This document shows positions 61,920 through 64,000 of a DNA stretch of 64,000 bases, piece after piece. Source of the stretch: CAWBUW01 sp963792075 (GTDB lineage Bacteria > Chloroflexota > Anaerolineae > Anaerolineales > UBA4823); NCBI GenBank assembly GCA_963792075.1, contig CAWBUW010000002.1, positions 558,001-622,000 on the forward strand, given 5' to 3'. The notes below the pieces were generated by a model. That model had not been told where the DNA came from, did no database searches, and was given only the letters and a program-made list of their open reading frames with translations. The position numbers and the translations under genes are program-made. Position 1 is the stretch's first letter, and each line of letters starts with the position of its first letter.

Positions 61920-62909
61920 TTAATAATTCTTGATCGCAGTTTCATAATCTACGGGTGTGAATTTGACATATTGTTTCTGGTCTATTTGTGATCCACCAAG
62001 AATATTTTTAATGAAGTTGTAGGAATCAATACCTAGCTGCCCAGGCATCACATCCACGTCGCCGCGGTACATGCCACCCTCTTTGAGATATTTGATCCCT
62101 TGGCTGGTTCCATCGGCGCCAATGACAGCATATTCGCCGTATTGTTCCGGTTTCACCTTTGCCATAAGTACTTCGTAGGCACCAATAGCTCCCGTATCAT
62201 CCGAGTTTGTCATAAAGATTTTCACATCAGGATTCGCCTGCAAAATAGCCTCAGTAGCGCTCATGGCGGTTTGCACGTCGACCGAATTCTGATCGGAAAC
62301 GATCACACCTGTAGGGAATTCTTTTGCAAAGGCATCCCGCATTCCTTGACCTCGTTGAATCCCAGGGCGATAGTCGTGCATACGAAGCAGGGCAGCTTCG
62401 ATTTTTTTACCGGCGAAATTCTTTTGGGCCCATGTCCCGGCAAGCGTGCCAATTGCAAAGCCATACTTGTACTCATCAACGTAAACATTCACGGTAGCAG
62501 AGGGTACTTCGGTAAACAGAGATACAAAAACAATCCCTTTTTCTTTCAACTTTACGACGGAGGGTTCCAGAGCTTGCCCGTCAATCGTCACGCAGATGAT
62601 TCCCTGTACACCGGAATTCGCCATGGTTTCAATGGCTTGAATTTGCTTGGCAGCATCGCCTTCGCCATCCGCGACCACTAGCTCAACACCATCCGCTTTT
62701 GCCAACTTTTCAATTTCAGCTTGCATGATCACATACATTTCCCAGGATGCCATTTGATGGATGACACCAATTTTTACGAGTTTTTTCGCTTCCGGAGTAG
62801 GAGCAGCCGGAGCCTGGGTGGTGGCTGCTTTGGGCGTGCAAGCTGCGAGTGCTAATAGCACCGTCAGTTTAAGAAAATCTCGCCGAGAAACCGATTCGGT
62901 TGTTGACAT
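61920..62909 (-). CDS. sugar-binding protein, RbsB type, Tat-like lipoprotein signal
   Basis: 329 residues. The N-terminus SRRDFLKLTVLLALAAC combines a twin-arginine motif with a lipobox (Cys about 24), so it may be exported folded and lipid-anchored. The body is a Peripla_BP_4 fold (KIGVIHQMASWEMYV, MTNSDDTGAIGAYEVL). GGAGG precedes the ATG. The 221-bp gap to the ATPase gene has no gene. Confidence 0.88.
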   Translation of the reverse strand: MSTTESVSRRDFLKLTVLLALAACTPKAATTQAPAAPTPEAKKLVKIGVIHQMASWEMYVIMQAEIEKLAKADGVELVVADGEGDAAKQIQAIETMANSGVQGIICVTIDGQALEPSVVKLKEKGIVFVSLFTEVPSATVNVYVDEYKYGFAIGTLAGTWAQKNFAGKKIEAALLRMHDYRPGIQRGQGMRDAFAKEFPTGVIVSDQNSVDVQTAMSATEAILQANPDVKIFMTNSDDTGAIGAYEVLMAKVKPEQYGEYAVIGADGTSQGIKYLKEGGMYRGDVDVMPGQLGIDSYNFIKNILGGSQIDQKQYVKFTPVDYETAIKNY

Positions 62910-63014
62910 TGCATCCTCCTTATTGGATTTCAGAACATGAATGGATTTACAGGGTAGCCCTACATGGGAGAGTAGAGAATTATCTTTGCCTTCTTCTTCA
63001 CCTCCTTCTTTACT

Positions 63015-64000
63015 TTAAGCATTTTGTTCTTTACGCAGTTCGCCTAAACATGAATAGGTCTGCTTTAAGGCAGGATACAGGCTTTTATAAATCCCAAACA
63101 TCTCCTTATATAGTTCATGGTTCTTTGGATCCGGCAGGCAAACACCTCTACGGATTTTTACTGTTTGTTTAACCGCTGTTTCGATACTCTCGTAGATGCC
63201 GACACCAAACCCAGCAACCAGTGCTCCACCGAAGGCGGTACCTTCCGTTTCTTCGGGTAACGAGACCGTACAACCGGTCACATCGGCAATGATTTGCAGC
63301 CAGAGACTGCTTTTGGCAATGCCTCCTGACAGCACAATTTCATCCAGATTGCCACCCAATTCACGGATTAAATTGATATTGTCTAAAATGGAAAACGCCA
63401 CACCCTCTAAAGTTGCCCGGAGCAAATCCGCCTTTGTAGTAGAGGTCCCCATCCCCACAAAACAACCTCTGGCATTGGGATCATTATTGGGAGTATAGTC
63501 CCCGTCCAAATACGGTAAGAAAATGACCCCACCAGCACCAGGCTTGGCCGTTTCAGCCGCCTTGCCCATATAAAAATAGGGATCTTCTCCGGTGATAGAT
63601 GCTACCGCTGATTCAGCTTGACATAATGTATTGCGCATCCATTTGTTACTCAATCCCGTCGAGGACAACACCGTAATCGCCATCGTAAGTCCCGGAACGC
63701 AATGAGGATAAGTTAGAATAGTAGGATGGCTAACCGGTCCATCGGTATTGGCGGCAATGTTACCGCCTGAACCCACGGAAAGATAGCATTGCCCGGCACT
63801 GATAACACCGGTAGTCAGAGCAACAGGGGAGGCATCATCCGCACCAGCCACCACAGGGATGCCCACAGATAGACCCGTAAGATGGGCCGCGTCCTCGGTC
63901 ACCCTGCCTACAATCTCCCAAGCATCATACAGCTTAGGGAATAAGCTTTTAGGGAAACCCACTTTTTGCAGCAATCCAGCGTCCCATTCCCGAGTCTTGG
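63015..64000 (-). CDS. FGGY-family carbohydrate kinase (5' part outside window)
   Basis: The C-terminal part of a xylulokinase-type FGGY kinase, entering from the right edge (the frame is open to 64000: KTREWDAGLLQKVGF). FGGY motifs: VGIPVVAGADDASPVALTTG, GGVIFLPYLDGDYTP and VLSGGIAKSSLWLQIIADV, with GTAFGGALVAG near the end. It would phosphorylate the sugar brought in by the ABC system. Xylulose is a guess; other polyols or AI-2 analogues fit. Confidence 0.85.
   Translation of the reverse strand, partial: KTREWDAGLLQKVGFPKSLFPKLYDAWEIVGRVTEDAAHLTGLSVGIPVVAGADDASPVALTTGVISAGQCYLSVGSGGNIAANTDGPVSHPTILTYPHCVPGLTMAITVLSSTGLSNKWMRNTLCQAESAVASITGEDPYFYMGKAAETAKPGAGGVIFLPYLDGDYTPNNDPNARGCFVGMGTSTTKADLLRATLEGVAFSILDNINLIRELGGNLDEIVLSGGIAKSSLWLQIIADVTGCTVSLPEETEGTAFGGALVAGFGVGIYESIETAVKQTVKIRRGVCLPDPKNHELYKEMFGIYKSLYPALKQTYSCLGELRKEQNA

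Noticed and set aside
1..64000. tRNA or rRNA genes
   Set aside because: No cloverleaf-like stretch with a T-loop GTTCRA and matching acceptor stem, and no rRNA core sequence, was recognised by eye; a tRNAscan run would settle it.

Overview
The window looks like a chromosomal piece of an anaerobic, acetogen-type bacterium, most likely Chloroflexota of the Anaerolineae kind. That placement is an inference from gene content: a complete bacterial-type carbonyl branch of the Wood-Ljungdahl pathway (acsA, acsB, acsC, acsD, acsE, acsV, CooC), HdrABC-MvhD, a selenocysteine formate dehydrogenase, and GC-rich DNA with many large intergenic palindromes. No rRNA, tRNA or CRISPR array was seen.

Layout. 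1-11.4 kb is a mixed region: a small GAPxGN-motif protein, a nucleotide-sugar epimerase, a hydrolase, a frameshifted CooC-type ATPase, a MOCOS-like PLP enzyme with a run-through 3' end, two secreted proteins and a penicillin-acylase-family enzyme. 11.7-20.5 kb is a plus-strand carbohydrate import/processing operon: DegT-type aminotransferase, ceramidase-like hydrolase, two nearly identical solute-binding lipoproteins, two permeases and a PIG-L deacetylase. 20.7-22.8 kb is a methyltransferase-MFS pair under a twin dyad operator. 22.9-28.1 kb is accessory DNA: a two-gene unit whose second protein ends in a DnaA-domain-I-like module, then an AT-rich stretch where an IS630-type element has cleanly split a membrane-protein gene.

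28.2-51.7 kb is the core, all on the minus strand. In transcription order: hdrC, hdrB, hdrA, mvhD, an FdhB/FrhB-like ferredoxin protein, fdhF (selenocysteine at residue 137 with a SECIS-like hairpin), a cyclic-nucleotide-binding-fold protein, a GNAT acetyltransferase, an HMA-fold protein without its metal motif, acsA, acsB, acsD (frameshifted at its 3' end), acsC, acsV, acsE, malic enzyme, a thioredoxin-reductase-like flavoprotein lacking the CxxC, a MetV-MetF fusion, a degenerate HdrC relative and CooC. The genes plausibly couple formate/CO2 chemistry to an HdrABC-MvhD electron-bifurcating module, reduce the methyl group with MetVF, pass it by AcsE to the corrinoid protein AcsCD (reactivated by AcsV), and make acetyl-CoA on AcsAB, whose nickel sites need CooC. 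A CRP-consensus-type dyad lies upstream of hdrC.

51.9-64 kb holds a secreted glycosidase-like protein, an IS4-type element that landed in the centre of a perfect palindrome, rpiB, a DMT-family transporter, a receiver-PAS-GGDEF-EAL protein, and an AT-richer ribose/xylose-type ABC operon that runs off the right edge in an FGGY kinase.

The most unusual non-coding signal is a set of about fifteen long, mostly perfect hairpins. Many have the same tiny loop (GC-TTN-GC) but different stems. They sit in convergent, divergent and intra-operonic gaps alike, so they are not simply terminators.
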